Below, piece by piece: positions 7,061-15,517 of a stretch of DNA of 36,298 bases. The DNA lies in the IMG/VR virus record IMGVR_UViG_3300009537_000078, positions 1 to 36,298 of that record; one strand, 5' to 3'. Position numbers and translations under genes: made by a program. How positions within the stretch are numbered: position 1 is the first letter of the stretch; each line of letters starts with the position of its first letter. Source of the DNA: a virus. Under the pieces are notes generated by a model, which was not told where the DNA came from, searched no databases, and was given only the letters and a program-made list of their open reading frames with translations.

Positions 7061-8086
7061 ATGGCGTTTGGTAATCGTATTCAGACGACCCTCCGGAGCA
7101 AACTGCTTCCCAAGGTCGTAGACTCCGTCCTCAATAGCAATGTCCTTGCCACCAGGATGCTCTCGAAAGCTAAGAAATGGTCGGGTCAGAAGCTCCAGGT
7201 CCCGGTTAAGATCTCCGCCAATGCAAACGGCAAGTCTTTCTCTGGCATGGACACCTTCTCAACTTCCGCTGTCGACAACCGCGTGCTCGCAGAGTTCAGC
7301 CCTTCTTTTTTGGAAATGCCCTCCGTCCTGCCTCTCGATGAGTTGTCAGTCAACGCGAAATCTTCCCCGGAAGAAGCCATCATCAACCTGATGGAAGTCA
7401 CCCTGGAATCTGATTCGCAGGATCTCGCCGACCTTGTCGGCTCCCAGTTCTATGGCGACGGTACAGGTAACTCTGGGAAGGATCTTCTCGGACTCGCAGC
7501 GGCCGTCGACGATGGCACTTCGGTCCCGACTTATGGCGGTCTAACCCGCTCGACCTATACGACCTGGAAGGCCACCAAGACTGCCTCTGGCGGCACTATC
7601 ACCCTCGACAAGATGGCTGCTCTCCATGATGCGGTCACCTCTGGCACCCAGTCACCGACCATCGGTGTAACCACTAAGGCTGTCTTCTCACTGTTTGAAA
7701 AACTCATGCAGGCCCAGGAAAAGATCGAAAAGTCGGTCCAGATGATGAAGGACGGTCTGATCATGGGTACTGGCGCGACGGGTCTTTACTACAGGGGCTT
7801 CCAGATTGTCTCTGATGAGAAATGCCCCTCCGGCTCACTGTACTTCCTGAACGAGACCTTCATCGACTGGTATGCCCTGCCAATGGCCGAGTCTGAACCG
7901 ATCCGCTACAAGAAGCAGATTGAAGGCAACGACTACTCCGATGTCATGGGCCTTGGCTTCTCGTTCTCCGGTTGGATCAAGCCGACCAACGCCGCTGCGC
8001 TCATCGGTCACCACTTCCTCGGCGGTCAGCTCGTCTGCCGCAATCCGAAGCGCCAGGGTGTTCTTTCAGGGATAAGTTCAGTCTAG
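7061..8086 (+). CDS. Major capsid protein
   Basis: 341 aa. The order portal-scaffold-capsid and the sequence style (an N-terminal arm, then repeated strand-rich segments such as VPVKISANANGKSF and LVGSQFYGDGTGNSGKDLLGLAAAVDD) fit an HK97-fold coat protein without a protease domain. The FYGDGTG...LLGL...V pattern is common in such coat proteins. The gene uses C/G-ending codons more heavily than its neighbours, consistent with high expression. A 7-bp hairpin directly follows the stop. Confidence 0.87.
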   Translation: MAFGNRIQTTLRSKLLPKVVDSVLNSNVLATRMLSKAKKWSGQKLQVPVKISANANGKSFSGMDTFSTSAVDNRVLAEFSPSFLEMPSVLPLDELSVNAKSSPEEAIINLMEVTLESDSQDLADLVGSQFYGDGTGNSGKDLLGLAAAVDDGTSVPTYGGLTRSTYTTWKATKTASGGTITLDKMAALHDAVTSGTQSPTIGVTTKAVFSLFEKLMQAQEKIEKSVQMMKDGLIMGTGATGLYYRGFQIVSDEKCPSGSLYFLNETFIDWYALPMAESEPIRYKKQIEGNDYSDVMGLGFSFSGWIKPTNAAALIGHHFLGGQLVCRNPKRQGVLSGISSV

Positions 8087-8108
8087 TTTCCTTAACGCTT
8101 TAGGAAAC
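8086..8108 (+). other. Hairpin after the capsid gene
   Basis: GTTTCCT (8086-8092) pairs with AGGAAAC (8102-8108) around a nine-base loop, starting at the last base of the capsid stop codon. No T-run follows, so it is more likely an mRNA-stabilising or processing hairpin than a full terminator. Confidence 0.5.
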
Positions 8109-8163
8109 CTAATTCATAGTCGCCTTTGACCTCGCTTGACGAGAGAAGGCTCAAAAAAGAACT

Positions 8164-8835
8164 ATGGCTTCAGCCACCCCACTACTCGAAAATTACGTGC
8201 CTGCGGTGTTATACAACGGTCTCAATACTGAAAAGCCCGTTGACTTCTCCGGTGCCGCGACGGCCAAGCTACCTGCGGCCACCACCATCGGCGGTTCCTC
8301 CGTGGCGGCTCTCTCGACGATTACCTCCATATCCGCCGATGCCCTAACAGTCGGTCCGAATGGAACTACCAACCCCAGCTTTAACGTCGATGCCTCGACT
8401 GCCTCCGCTGCTACAGGTCTGAAAGTCAAATCCGCGGCCGCTGCCGGTGGATTGGCCGTCTCCGTCATCACGTCAGGCACCAATGAAAACCTGAAAATCG
8501 ATGCGGCTGGTTCTGGAACGATTACGCTCGGCGGAACGTCCACTGGGAACATCGTCCTCTCCCGCGCACAGACTGGAGTCTCGACTTCTTTAACGGGAGC
8601 CGTGACCGCCAAATCAGCAACTGCGGTTCCGGCAACTGCTGGCGCAGCCGCTGCTGGAGCTCCTGTCGTGTTGAATAGCAATGGAATCACGATAGAGGCG
8701 ACTACAGATGCGCCGACGCATTCTCGCCCGAAGGGTTCATTGTGTATCAACTTGGGAGGCAGCAGTGGCTCGACGCGTCTCTATGTAGCGACAGACGCTA
8801 CGGGTACTTGGACGTCAGTTACAACCGCCGCTTAA
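8164..8835 (+). CDS. Head fibre or decoration protein (putative)
   Basis: 223 aa, Ala/Thr/Ser/Gly-rich, with repeating beta-strand patterns (for example VKSAAAAGGLAVSVITSG and IDAAGSGTITLGG) like trimeric fibre shafts. The C-terminal part (PKGSLCINLGGSSGSTRLYVATD, then GTWTSV) is a motif seen at the end of many phage fibre proteins. Its location right after the capsid gene favours a head-attached fibre. The preceding 77 bases hold only the hairpin noted above. Confidence 0.6.
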   Translation: MASATPLLENYVPAVLYNGLNTEKPVDFSGAATAKLPAATTIGGSSVAALSTITSISADALTVGPNGTTNPSFNVDASTASAATGLKVKSAAAAGGLAVSVITSGTNENLKIDAAGSGTITLGGTSTGNIVLSRAQTGVSTSLTGAVTAKSATAVPATAGAAAAGAPVVLNSNGITIEATTDAPTHSRPKGSLCINLGGSSGSTRLYVATDATGTWTSVTTAA

Positions 8836-8852
8836 TCAATCAATCTAACATT

Positions 8853-9590
8853 ATGGCAACTTCGCTCACTGGTCCGCTCCAAATTGCTCCAGCCGATATC
8901 TATTCTAATTCAGCGACACAGCTCGCCAATGTGGGCGCAGTAGCACACACTACGGATGGACGTAAGTTTAGATATGTCAAAGTCGGTGCGGTGGCTACGG
9001 TAGCCGGCAAGGTCTATCAAGGACCGGCCCTTGATGCTACCAACATGCAGCCTACGGGTGGCTTGACGCCTTCTGCGGGCGTGGCCATCGGAGGCACCCA
9101 GATTACCATCAGCAGTTCGATCACCTTGGCTGCAAATCAGCTAACTGGTGGATTCATGTCCGTCGACGTTACTCCTGGTCAAGGATATACGTATAAGATT
9201 AAAGGGAATACCGCGGTTTCTGGCGCTGGAGGATGCGTGGTTACGCTTGAAGATCCTCTGGTCGTTGCCATCACGACCGACAGTCGAATCATCTTCGTGT
9301 CTCATCCTTGCAACGGTGTCGTGATCGAACCCGGAACGCCAACAGGTCCATTGGTCGGAGTCGCTCCGTGCATTATCACTGCTGGTTATTACGGTTGGCT
9401 CCAAGTCGGTGGTCCGGCAGCTTGTCTCTTCACTGGTACGGGAGTCGCAGGCAAGGCCGTCGGTTCACTTTCAGGTGGAACATCCGGTTCACTAGCCCCG
9501 TGCATCGCTGAAACTGCTATCCTCGGTCATCACATGGCCACTAGCATCTCGGGCGAGTATGCAATGATCAACCTTTGCTTTCCTTCCTGA
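8853..9590 (+). CDS. Capsid-associated beta-rich protein (DUF2190-like)
   Basis: 245 aa from the ATG at 8853; an upstream in-frame start at 8742 would overlap the previous gene by 94 bases and is not favoured. The N-terminal segment is typical of head decoration proteins: a Gly/Ala-rich barrel with VAHTTDGRKFRYVKVG. Later GYYGWLQVGGPA, then SGEYAMINL near the end, also resemble capsid-stabilising proteins with a small beta barrel. Likely a decoration or vertex protein. Confidence 0.6.
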   Translation: MATSLTGPLQIAPADIYSNSATQLANVGAVAHTTDGRKFRYVKVGAVATVAGKVYQGPALDATNMQPTGGLTPSAGVAIGGTQITISSSITLAANQLTGGFMSVDVTPGQGYTYKIKGNTAVSGAGGCVVTLEDPLVVAITTDSRIIFVSHPCNGVVIEPGTPTGPLVGVAPCIITAGYYGWLQVGGPAACLFTGTGVAGKAVGSLSGGTSGSLAPCIAETAILGHHMATSISGEYAMINLCFPS

Positions 9591-9684
9591 AAGATCAGAA
9601 GTGGACTGTTTCGGGAGGTTCAGTAAAAAAACCTCCCGCAATGGGCGTTAACAAGCGGGATTAGCCCAGCCGCTATCAAACATT
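9591..9684 (+). other. Intergenic hairpin within the head operon
   Basis: A perfect 9-bp stem, CGGGAGGTT (9612-9620) with AACCTCCCG (9630-9638), with an A-rich nine-base loop. No T-run follows, so termination is unlikely; RNA stability or processing is possible. The rest of the 94-base gap shows nothing else. Confidence 0.5.
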
Positions 9685-10116
9685 ATGAGAAATTACGTGC
9701 CTGAAAATCCAGTTACCATAGTTAAGTTCTATAACTTTACTGACAGTGACTTCACCTGGAAATGGGCAGACGTCCCCTACACCTTCAAGGCCGGGACGAC
9801 GATGGCCATGGAAGACTGGAAGGCTGAACATTTCGCCAAGCACTTGGCTGACAGAATCCTGACGGATAAGAAGCTCCGGGTGGATGATGAAACAAGGGGG
9901 GAATATCTTTCCAAAGCCATCATCTCGATAGATTCAGAGCCAGTTGCCTCATCGCAGGCGGCTACTGTCATCGTCAACGAGAATCTATCCAATGCCATCC
10001 CCGTCCAAGTCGAACCTGTCAAAGTAGAACCGGTCAGAAAGTTCTGCAACCACTGCGACTCCAAGGGTGTCAAGCACAAGAAGGATTGTCTAAGAACCCA
10101 TGCGGCTGCTATCTAA
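9685..10116 (+). CDS. Head-proximal protein with C-terminal zinc knuckle, 143 aa
   Basis: The N-terminal domain contains YNFTDSDFTWKWADVPYTFK followed by a helical AEHFAKHLADRIL segment, a combination seen in phage genes near the head module. The C-terminus has CNHC then HKKDC, enough for one zinc site. A Val/Glu/Pro-rich linker separates the parts. Its stop overlaps the next start by 17 bases. The function is unknown; I infer a virion or assembly role from its position. Confidence 0.6.
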   Translation: MRNYVPENPVTIVKFYNFTDSDFTWKWADVPYTFKAGTTMAMEDWKAEHFAKHLADRILTDKKLRVDDETRGEYLSKAIISIDSEPVASSQAATVIVNENLSNAIPVQVEPVKVEPVRKFCNHCDSKGVKHKKDCLRTHAAAI

Positions 10117-10816
10117 AGAAGAATTGATAGACACCAGACGCAAAGAACAGGAAGAACAGGTAGTGAAGTCGGTGAAGATAGCTGAGATCTACGAGCGCGA
10201 AAGGCGCGCGCTTCTCGACTTCCGACACAAGAAGCAGGCGGAGCTTGATGCTATATCCGATGACTTCTCGCGTCACATGGCCGACATGGATTCACAACGC
10301 CTACAGATGACGAAGGAATTGGAAACACTGGCGGAATCAAGGAAAAGACTGGAAGAGCCTCTCGATGCACGCAAGACATCGTTGAATGACCTGGAGAAGT
10401 CACTCGCTGACAGGGAATCAATCATGGCTATGCGCGACCGAGAGATAGAAAATTCCTGGAGACTCTTCAGGGAAAAGTGCCGGTCGATTGAAGACACCGA
10501 ACATAGTCTCAAGGCCGCCGAGTCTGACTTAGCGGTGCGCATATCCGATATCGCGCGCAATGAGGAGATATTAGCTTCGAAGGTCTCCTCCATGAGTGAT
10601 GCGCAGACGATATTGGAAGACGATCGCGCTAAGCACGAAGATATGGTGATCAAATCTATCCGGTCGCTGGAGTTCAGAGAAAAGGAACTCGTGGCCGAGA
10701 AGAACAGGATGGAAGAATTGCGGCTCAAATTAGAGAAAGAGAGAGCAAGCCTGGAATCACAACGGCATACGCTCAAAAACGCCTTCGAGGAAGGTCGCAA
10801 GAAAGGTATTCTGTAA
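10100..10816 (+). CDS. Long coiled-coil protein, 238 aa
   Basis: Almost the whole protein is predicted coiled coil, with heptad-like Leu spacing and high Glu, Arg, Lys and Ser. There are no cysteine pairs, membrane segments or enzyme motifs. It overlaps the preceding gene by 17 bases. Candidates are a fibre shaft, a tail spike stalk or an assembly spacer. It lies directly before two genes that share an N-terminal anchor domain. Confidence 0.6.
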   Translation: MRLLSKEELIDTRRKEQEEQVVKSVKIAEIYERERRALLDFRHKKQAELDAISDDFSRHMADMDSQRLQMTKELETLAESRKRLEEPLDARKTSLNDLEKSLADRESIMAMRDREIENSWRLFREKCRSIEDTEHSLKAAESDLAVRISDIARNEEILASKVSSMSDAQTILEDDRAKHEDMVIKSIRSLEFREKELVAEKNRMEELRLKLEKERASLESQRHTLKNAFEEGRKKGIL

Positions 10817-10831
10817 CGCCAATCATCATTT

Positions 10832-11119
10832 ATGTCACAGTCACCACGCGATGCGAATAGTGTGCCCGCAGGACTCGGTGTCTCCGATGCCGACTCCGTC
10901 ACAGTTTTGCCATTTTACATAGACTCCGTGACGGGCCGAGTATTATTCAATATCACCGAATCCAGCGATGCCGGGGGCATCACCGCCTCTGCGCCGGCAT
11001 TACGGGAAGGAAATAGAGTGACGACTACTATGGCCACCTATTCTGACGATACTGGCATAGCCCCAGTAGTCATCGATTCGAGAAACGGTAATCTTTATTT
11101 AGATATGTTGTTTGTCTGA
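10832..11119 (+). CDS. Stand-alone tail anchor-domain protein, 95 aa
   Basis: Contains the pattern RDANSV...GVSDADSVTVLP...IDSVTGRVL, repeated in the first 45 residues of the next gene. It ends with VVIDSRNGNLYLDMLFV, probably a strand-forming tail. In longer fibres such segments serve as the N-terminal particle-binding part, so this short version may be an adaptor or cap. The stop joins the next gene as TGATATG. Confidence 0.6.
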   Translation: MSQSPRDANSVPAGLGVSDADSVTVLPFYIDSVTGRVLFNITESSDAGGITASAPALREGNRVTTTMATYSDDTGIAPVVIDSRNGNLYLDMLFV

Positions 11120-11120
11120 T

Positions 11121-13169
11121 ATGGACGCCAAACGCGATTCTAATCGGGTCCAAGTAATGATGGGCGTGTCGGATGCTGACGGCAAGACGTTATTGCCTGT
11201 CAGGATAGACCCAGTTACTAACCGCATCCTTGCCACTGCAACCGGTATTGGTTCAGGTTCAGTAACTAGCGTCTCGGTTACCACCGCGAACGGTGTCTCC
11301 GGTTCAGTCGCTACACCGACCACGACCCCAGCAATTTCGTTGACGCTAGGAGCCATCACGCCGTCATCAGTCAACGGGGTCGCCTTGTCCGGTACAAGCA
11401 CCCCCACCCTAGCTGTCACTGGCACCACGGCTGTGTCCGGCAGCAATACAGGGGACCAGACCAACATTACAGGCAACGCCGCGACCGCCACGAAACTGGC
11501 CACATCGCGGTTGATTGCCGATCACTATTTCGACGGCACGGATGACATCTCAATCGTGCTTGATGACATCTCGGATGTAGCTGCTCCATTCCCTGATGTA
11601 GATGACCACTTAAAATGGAACGGTTCTAATTGGGTCAATGCCCCGATGGCTTCATCTGCCACATCAGGCATCACTTTCTGGAATGCGACCCCGGTCATTA
11701 CTTCCAGGACCTCTCCAGGAGGCATTTCACAAGACGGAACGGCAGGAAACGGGATACAGATCAATAGCCTATCCCTCACCCCAGTCGTCACTGCCGAACA
11801 GACGCAAGCGGGTCAAGCCGTCTCTGATACCAGAGCGTTTTCCGCTTGGAAACTTCCCACCGCACTTGGAGTGACCCAGATACCATCGGGAGAATGGAAT
11901 TTTATAACCTATTGCTCTGTAAATAGCCTCACGGCCGGAAGAGTCACGACCCTAAACAAGACCATCTATCAAGTAGTCGTCCCATCTTCCGGGACAGTCA
12001 CCGTAACTGGAACCGGTAATTCAAGGACGGCCACTGCCTCGACAGGCACTCCGTTTGCTACGGGCGGATATTTCAATCCCAGTGCCACCAACACCGTCGC
12101 CTCTTATCTTTATCTTCCTTCTGGGATTTATCAGATTACCGGCCGGACATCAAATACTGTAGTCACCATCACGGTCCCCACCGGATATGCTAACGAGAGC
12201 ACGGTCGCTTTTGATGTATGGAACAAACTAATCTCTGCCGTCTCACCAGCCATAACTGCCGTAGGTACTAATTACTCCGCGAGCTTCTATTCCGCCGCTT
12301 CCGCCGCCTTTGTAATGAATGCGACTGATAAGTTGGGTTCGATTAGCTTCGTGACTTCCAACAACACGACAACACTCACAGTGGCGTATGACGGTATAGC
12401 AAGAAATTCGGACTTCGTAGCCCCACTTTTGATTGCTCACAATGACCTTCCGGGTTTGCAGGGTGGAACAGGTGGAGAAAGATATCATCTGACATCAGAC
12501 GAATATGCCGGTTCTGGGACGGGAGTCTTCGCTAGGGTAAGCTCGCCAGTCTTCACCACTCCGAACATTGGCACGGCGACCGGATCGATAACAGGCAACG
12601 CCGCCACCGTGACTGGGTTCACGGCTGGAGCCGGTACGCTGACAGGCCCCGCTACTTCTGGAACCGCTGTCACGCTTGGAAACGCTGAAACCGTGACAGG
12701 CGCAAAGACGATGTCGAGCGTCCTCTTCCCGGCTGGAGCCACCTTGAACCTGAACGCTACACCGTCTTCGGCAGGATGCACCGGGAACACGACCAACGCA
12801 TTCAACTCTGGCTACACGTCTACTGCTGTGGGCGATCTTGTCTACCTCGATTCTTCTGCGACATTCCAAAAATGTGATAACGCGACTTCGAGCACAACTT
12901 ATTCTGGAATGTTGGCGATTGCTCTCACCGTCGCCGCTTCTGGAGCCGCCGTCACTGTGGCTTTGCCTGGTTCTTATGTATTCGCTACCGCATGGAATCT
13001 GGCAACCGTAGGCGCGAAAGTCTACATGGGGACTTCAGCAGGTCTGACGTTGACCGCCCCGACAACTACTGATACGGCGACGCGCATCATTGGCTATGTG
13101 GTCGCATCAGGAAATGGAACTACTAAGATTTTCTTCCAACCAGACCCATCATACGTGGTGCATTCGTAG
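11121..13169 (+). CDS. Tail fibre protein, 682 aa
   Basis: Starts at the ATG at 11121, one base after the previous stop. The N-terminus shares the RDSNRV...GVSDADGKTLLPVRIDPVT anchor with the preceding protein. The body is Thr/Ser/Gly/Ala-rich with fibre-type repeats, including SGSNTGDQTNITGNAATATKL (about residues 110-130) and a second ITGNAATVTGFTAG copy later. The C-terminal 120 residues (GDLVYLDSSATFQKCD and onward) form a beta-rich tip. It is probably a host-contact fibre. No enzymatic domain is seen. Confidence 0.75.
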   Translation: MDAKRDSNRVQVMMGVSDADGKTLLPVRIDPVTNRILATATGIGSGSVTSVSVTTANGVSGSVATPTTTPAISLTLGAITPSSVNGVALSGTSTPTLAVTGTTAVSGSNTGDQTNITGNAATATKLATSRLIADHYFDGTDDISIVLDDISDVAAPFPDVDDHLKWNGSNWVNAPMASSATSGITFWNATPVITSRTSPGGISQDGTAGNGIQINSLSLTPVVTAEQTQAGQAVSDTRAFSAWKLPTALGVTQIPSGEWNFITYCSVNSLTAGRVTTLNKTIYQVVVPSSGTVTVTGTGNSRTATASTGTPFATGGYFNPSATNTVASYLYLPSGIYQITGRTSNTVVTITVPTGYANESTVAFDVWNKLISAVSPAITAVGTNYSASFYSAASAAFVMNATDKLGSISFVTSNNTTTLTVAYDGIARNSDFVAPLLIAHNDLPGLQGGTGGERYHLTSDEYAGSGTGVFARVSSPVFTTPNIGTATGSITGNAATVTGFTAGAGTLTGPATSGTAVTLGNAETVTGAKTMSSVLFPAGATLNLNATPSSAGCTGNTTNAFNSGYTSTAVGDLVYLDSSATFQKCDNATSSTTYSGMLAIALTVAASGAAVTVALPGSYVFATAWNLATVGAKVYMGTSAGLTLTAPTTTDTATRIIGYVVASGNGTTKIFFQPDPSYVVHS

Positions 13170-13173
13170 AAAT

Positions 13174-13400
13174 TATGAGAACTGCTTGGAACAAAGGAGT
13201 CCCATGCTCGGACGCAACAAAAAAGAAGTTGCGTGAACAACCATCACGTTGACCACATCAAACCCATCAGCAAAGGAGGCAAGCATCACCAAGACAACCT
13301 TCAAGTGCTGACCCGCTCCGACAACCTAAAGAAAGGCAAGAAGTATCCCTACGCGATTCCCAAAGAAAGATGTTTATTCCCCTCGCTAACTAACGCCTAA
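13174..13400 (+). pseudogene. Broken HNH homing endonuclease remnant
   Basis: An ATG at 13174 opens a 25-codon frame with the NUMOD3-like pattern TAWNKGVPCSDATKKKL, stopping at about 13251. In another frame the next bases encode HHVDHIKPISKGGKHHQDNL, then LTRSDNLKKGKK, the HHVDHI...N core of an HNH nuclease, ending at 13400. The expected CxxC middle is missing. This is best read as a homing endonuclease reduced by deletion and frameshift, left as a spacer between tail genes. Confidence 0.8.
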
Positions 13401-13404
13401 ACTT

Positions 13405-13665
13405 ATGAACCTCGACCCAAACCTCCTCCCGTTCCTTCAGTCACTCGCTGACGCCGACGGCATCACTACCGACGAGTGGTGCACCCGTCAGATCAACGGC
13501 AAGCTCCGCCAGCTCCTCAAACAGTCCGTGACGGACAAGCTCGACGCTTCCGACACCGCCACGATCGTCCAGATGGCCTCTGGCGTGTCCGATATCAAGG
13601 CTTCAGTTGACGTGCAGAAAGCAGCAGACGCTAAAGCTGTTTCCGATACCATCGCATCCTCATAG
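13405..13665 (+). CDS. Small hypothetical protein, 86 aa
   Basis: An acidic, helix-rich protein with a Leu-rich N-terminus (LLPFLQSLAD) and an Ala/Asp/Val-rich C-terminus. Its codons are strongly C-ending like the capsid gene, which supports that it is expressed. It sits just after the HNH remnant and before a tail protein. It could be a tail assembly helper, but there is no recognised family. Confidence 0.55.
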   Translation: MNLDPNLLPFLQSLADADGITTDEWCTRQINGKLRQLLKQSVTDKLDASDTATIVQMASGVSDIKASVDVQKAADAKAVSDTIASS

Positions 13666-13712
13666 CCGGTTGACTCGGCCACTTCGACCACCCTGTAACT
13701 TAATTCCGTCGT

Positions 13713-14468
13713 ATGTTGTACGTCACATCAGCAGGCTACGATAGCGGGACCACTACCCAGAATTATGATTATACTGGGTTGACTGTTACTGCGGATGCTA
13801 ATAGTGCCCTATTCATAAATCTTTCTCAGAACTATAACGGCGACGACCATAGTGGAACCGCAACATGGGATTACGGAGGGACAAATCAATCATTCACCAT
13901 AACAAAATATCATTTCAATTCCGGAGGTGAAAATGGCTGGTTTTACTTTGGATATGTCCTTAATCCAACGGCAGGAAATAAAACTCTTCGTACTTCATTC
14001 GACTCTTCCGCGATGAAACATCTTGTCGCTGTTGTCCAGTATAAGAATGTACAGCAGACGGGACAGTTCGATTCTCAAGGAACCCTCGCCCAGCATGATA
14101 GAAATTCTCACTTATTGACAGCCTCTACGACGGTCGTCAGTTCTTCTGCGTGGCTTGTCGGTGCCTTCATGCAGAATAATGGGAATTGTACCGCTGGAAC
14201 TGGGACGACCAAACGCGTCGGAGATCCCTCTGGTTTCGTGACTATTTGCGATTCTAATGCTGTTGTTGGTACTGGTTCTCAAAGTTTGATTGTAGATTGC
14301 ACCTCTAATAATTGGCAGTCTGGAGATGTATGGTCTGTTATTGCTCTCTCCAATCCTGTTGGCCCAGTTAACGTCAAAAGTGTAAATGGAATTACGGCCA
14401 GTACGGGTATCAAAAGTATGAACTCCGTGACTTGGAGCAGTGTTAAAAGTCTAGACGGAATCGCTTAA
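13713..14468 (+). CDS. Tail or adhesin protein with beta-sandwich fold, 251 aa
   Basis: A Gly/Ser/Thr/Asn-rich beta protein. A central segment (ATWDYGGTNQSF, AVVQYKNVQQTG) resembles concanavalin-like or carbohydrate-binding sandwiches found in tail proteins. The C-terminus carries short repeats of the type VKS(V/M)NGI or SVKSLDGI, used as terminal motifs in many fibre proteins. Base composition here is more A/T-rich than in the preceding genes, hinting at a different origin. Confidence 0.55.
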   Translation: MLYVTSAGYDSGTTTQNYDYTGLTVTADANSALFINLSQNYNGDDHSGTATWDYGGTNQSFTITKYHFNSGGENGWFYFGYVLNPTAGNKTLRTSFDSSAMKHLVAVVQYKNVQQTGQFDSQGTLAQHDRNSHLLTASTTVVSSSAWLVGAFMQNNGNCTAGTGTTKRVGDPSGFVTICDSNAVVGTGSQSLIVDCTSNNWQSGDVWSVIALSNPVGPVNVKSVNGITASTGIKSMNSVTWSSVKSLDGIA

Positions 14469-14472
14469 CCAT

Positions 14473-14676
14473 ATGACCTCCATCACCCACCAGACTTCCA
14501 TCAGCATCGGCCTAGCCATAGTCCTCTTCGGGGGAGCGATGTCGTTCGGTGCGACATGGCAACGTCTTGGGGACCTTGATGGAAGACTGGCGAGGATAGA
14601 GAAGAAGCTGGACTCCAGCAGTCAGATATCCGCGCTAATCAACTCAGGTGATTCTAGCTTAACCGTACGCCCATGA
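14473..14676 (+). CDS. Small membrane protein, holin- or spanin-like, 67 aa
   Basis: One transmembrane helix (about residues 10-27) is followed by a short coiled coil (LGDLDGRLARIEKKLDSS). That pattern is common in class III holins and small lysis proteins. It precedes the first tiny-membrane/C39-peptidase cassette, so a lysis role is an inference from context. A 28-codon frame (14673-14759) begins at its stop (ATGA) and has a counterpart at 18311, so it may be part of the duplicated unit. Confidence 0.5.
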   Translation: MTSITHQTSISIGLAIVLFGGAMSFGATWQRLGDLDGRLARIEKKLDSSSQISALINSGDSSLTVRP

Positions 14677-14710
14677 AGCAAACTGTCCGTCTAACTATTC
14701 TCTCTCAGAT

Positions 14711-14797
14711 ATGTATGACGACGATAGTTTCAACATCTACGGTCTGCTCTGTATCCTAATTTGCCTCGCGATAATCGGACTTGTGACATCGCTATGA
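14711..14797 (+). CDS. Tiny membrane protein, cassette copy 1, 28 aa
   Basis: Starts MYDDDSF, has a Tyr-Gly-Leu step, and the rest is one hydrophobic helix (LLCILICLAIIGLV). It is clearly paralogous to the frame at 18349-18441: both have YDD, F, Y, L and the core LICLA-x-IG-x-V. Each overlaps the start of a C39-like peptidase (here ATGA). It may be a holin, pinholin or export helper for that peptidase. Confidence 0.6.
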   Translation: MYDDDSFNIYGLLCILICLAIIGLVTSL

Positions 14798-15183
14798 TAA
14801 ATCTTCCTACATTCAACCAGTGGGATCCCGCATGGGCCAACAAGCCTCTCGGCAACAGCGGACTGATTTGTCGTAATTACGGATGCTACACCACATCGAC
14901 AGCGATGATACTGAACGCTTATGGCATCCACGTCACGCCAGGCCAACTCCTCGATGCGATGAATCCGGACGGCTTCGATGATACTGGTATGCTCAGGTGG
15001 AACGTGCTGATGGACAAGTACCCCGATATCACTTGGATGGAATCCTGGTACACGACCGTGTTCACCAAGTTTCAAGGGCAGAAGATGGATGATGTAGACA
15101 GGCGGATAGCTCGCATCGAGAACAGGGTCTTTCCGTTCGCACTCGCAACCGAATCAGCCGGCTCAACACGTATAATTAAATAG
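14794..15183 (+). CDS. Truncated C39-like cysteine peptidase, copy 1, 129 aa
   Basis: I chose the ATG at 14794, which overlaps the previous stop. The N-terminal half matches C39-like peptidases: FNQWDPAWANKPLG, then YGCYTTSTAMILNAYG with the likely catalytic Cys31 and VTPGQLLDAM. The half that should hold the catalytic His and Asp is absent, replaced by a short coil (VDRRIARIENR) like that in the membrane protein at 14473. It is probably inactive alone, perhaps a binding subunit or decoy. Compare the full-length copy at 18432. Confidence 0.65.
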   Translation: MINLPTFNQWDPAWANKPLGNSGLICRNYGCYTTSTAMILNAYGIHVTPGQLLDAMNPDGFDDTGMLRWNVLMDKYPDITWMESWYTTVFTKFQGQKMDDVDRRIARIENRVFPFALATESAGSTRIIK

Positions 15184-15189
15184 GAATTT

Positions 15190-15516
15190 ATGTCAGAACT
15201 CTTAGTGAGAAGAGGCACGATACAGACCGTGATTGTCGATACCACTACAAGTGGGGACAATGCGCTTGTCGTCGGCGTAGCGGGTCAGACGATTACAATC
15301 CACCGCATCACGCTCTTTATGAATGCGTCTAACAACATAACGATTAAGGATGGTTCGACCAAACTCTTCGGGACGATGAACTTCACCGCCTCGCAAGGAT
15401 GGGAGCACGATTCTGACACTCATTGTCCCCTAGTCTTGACCTCTGGCAATACCCTTAACCTGAACCTGTCGGCCGCCTCCCAGGTATCAGGGAGGATCTG
15501 GTACGTGCAAGAATAA
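15190..15516 (+). CDS. Small beta-rich tail protein, 108 aa
   Basis: An all-beta protein with a central ITIHRITLFMNASNNITIKDG and a C-terminal LNLNLSAASQVSGRIWYVQ. The alternating hydrophobic pattern suggests a compact sandwich of the kind found in phage tail knobs. It is joined to the next gene as TAATATG, so it belongs with the three paralogous tail proteins downstream. Confidence 0.55.
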   Translation: MSELLVRRGTIQTVIVDTTTSGDNALVVGVAGQTITIHRITLFMNASNNITIKDGSTKLFGTMNFTASQGWEHDSDTHCPLVLTSGNTLNLNLSAASQVSGRIWYVQE

Positions 15517-15517
15517 T

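Noticed and set aside
8742-8852. Upstream start for the decoration protein
   Set aside because: It would overlap the previous gene by 94 bases, while the ATG at 8853 has the usual CATTATG context and a normal N-terminus.
10273-10902. Minus-strand frame of 209 codons
   Set aside because: Ser/Arg-rich mirror of the coiled-coil gene at 10100; long complementary frames are common opposite Glu/Arg-rich genes.
14116-14145. TTGACA inside the tail protein gene as a promoter
   Set aside because: No acceptable -10 box lies at 16-18 bp.
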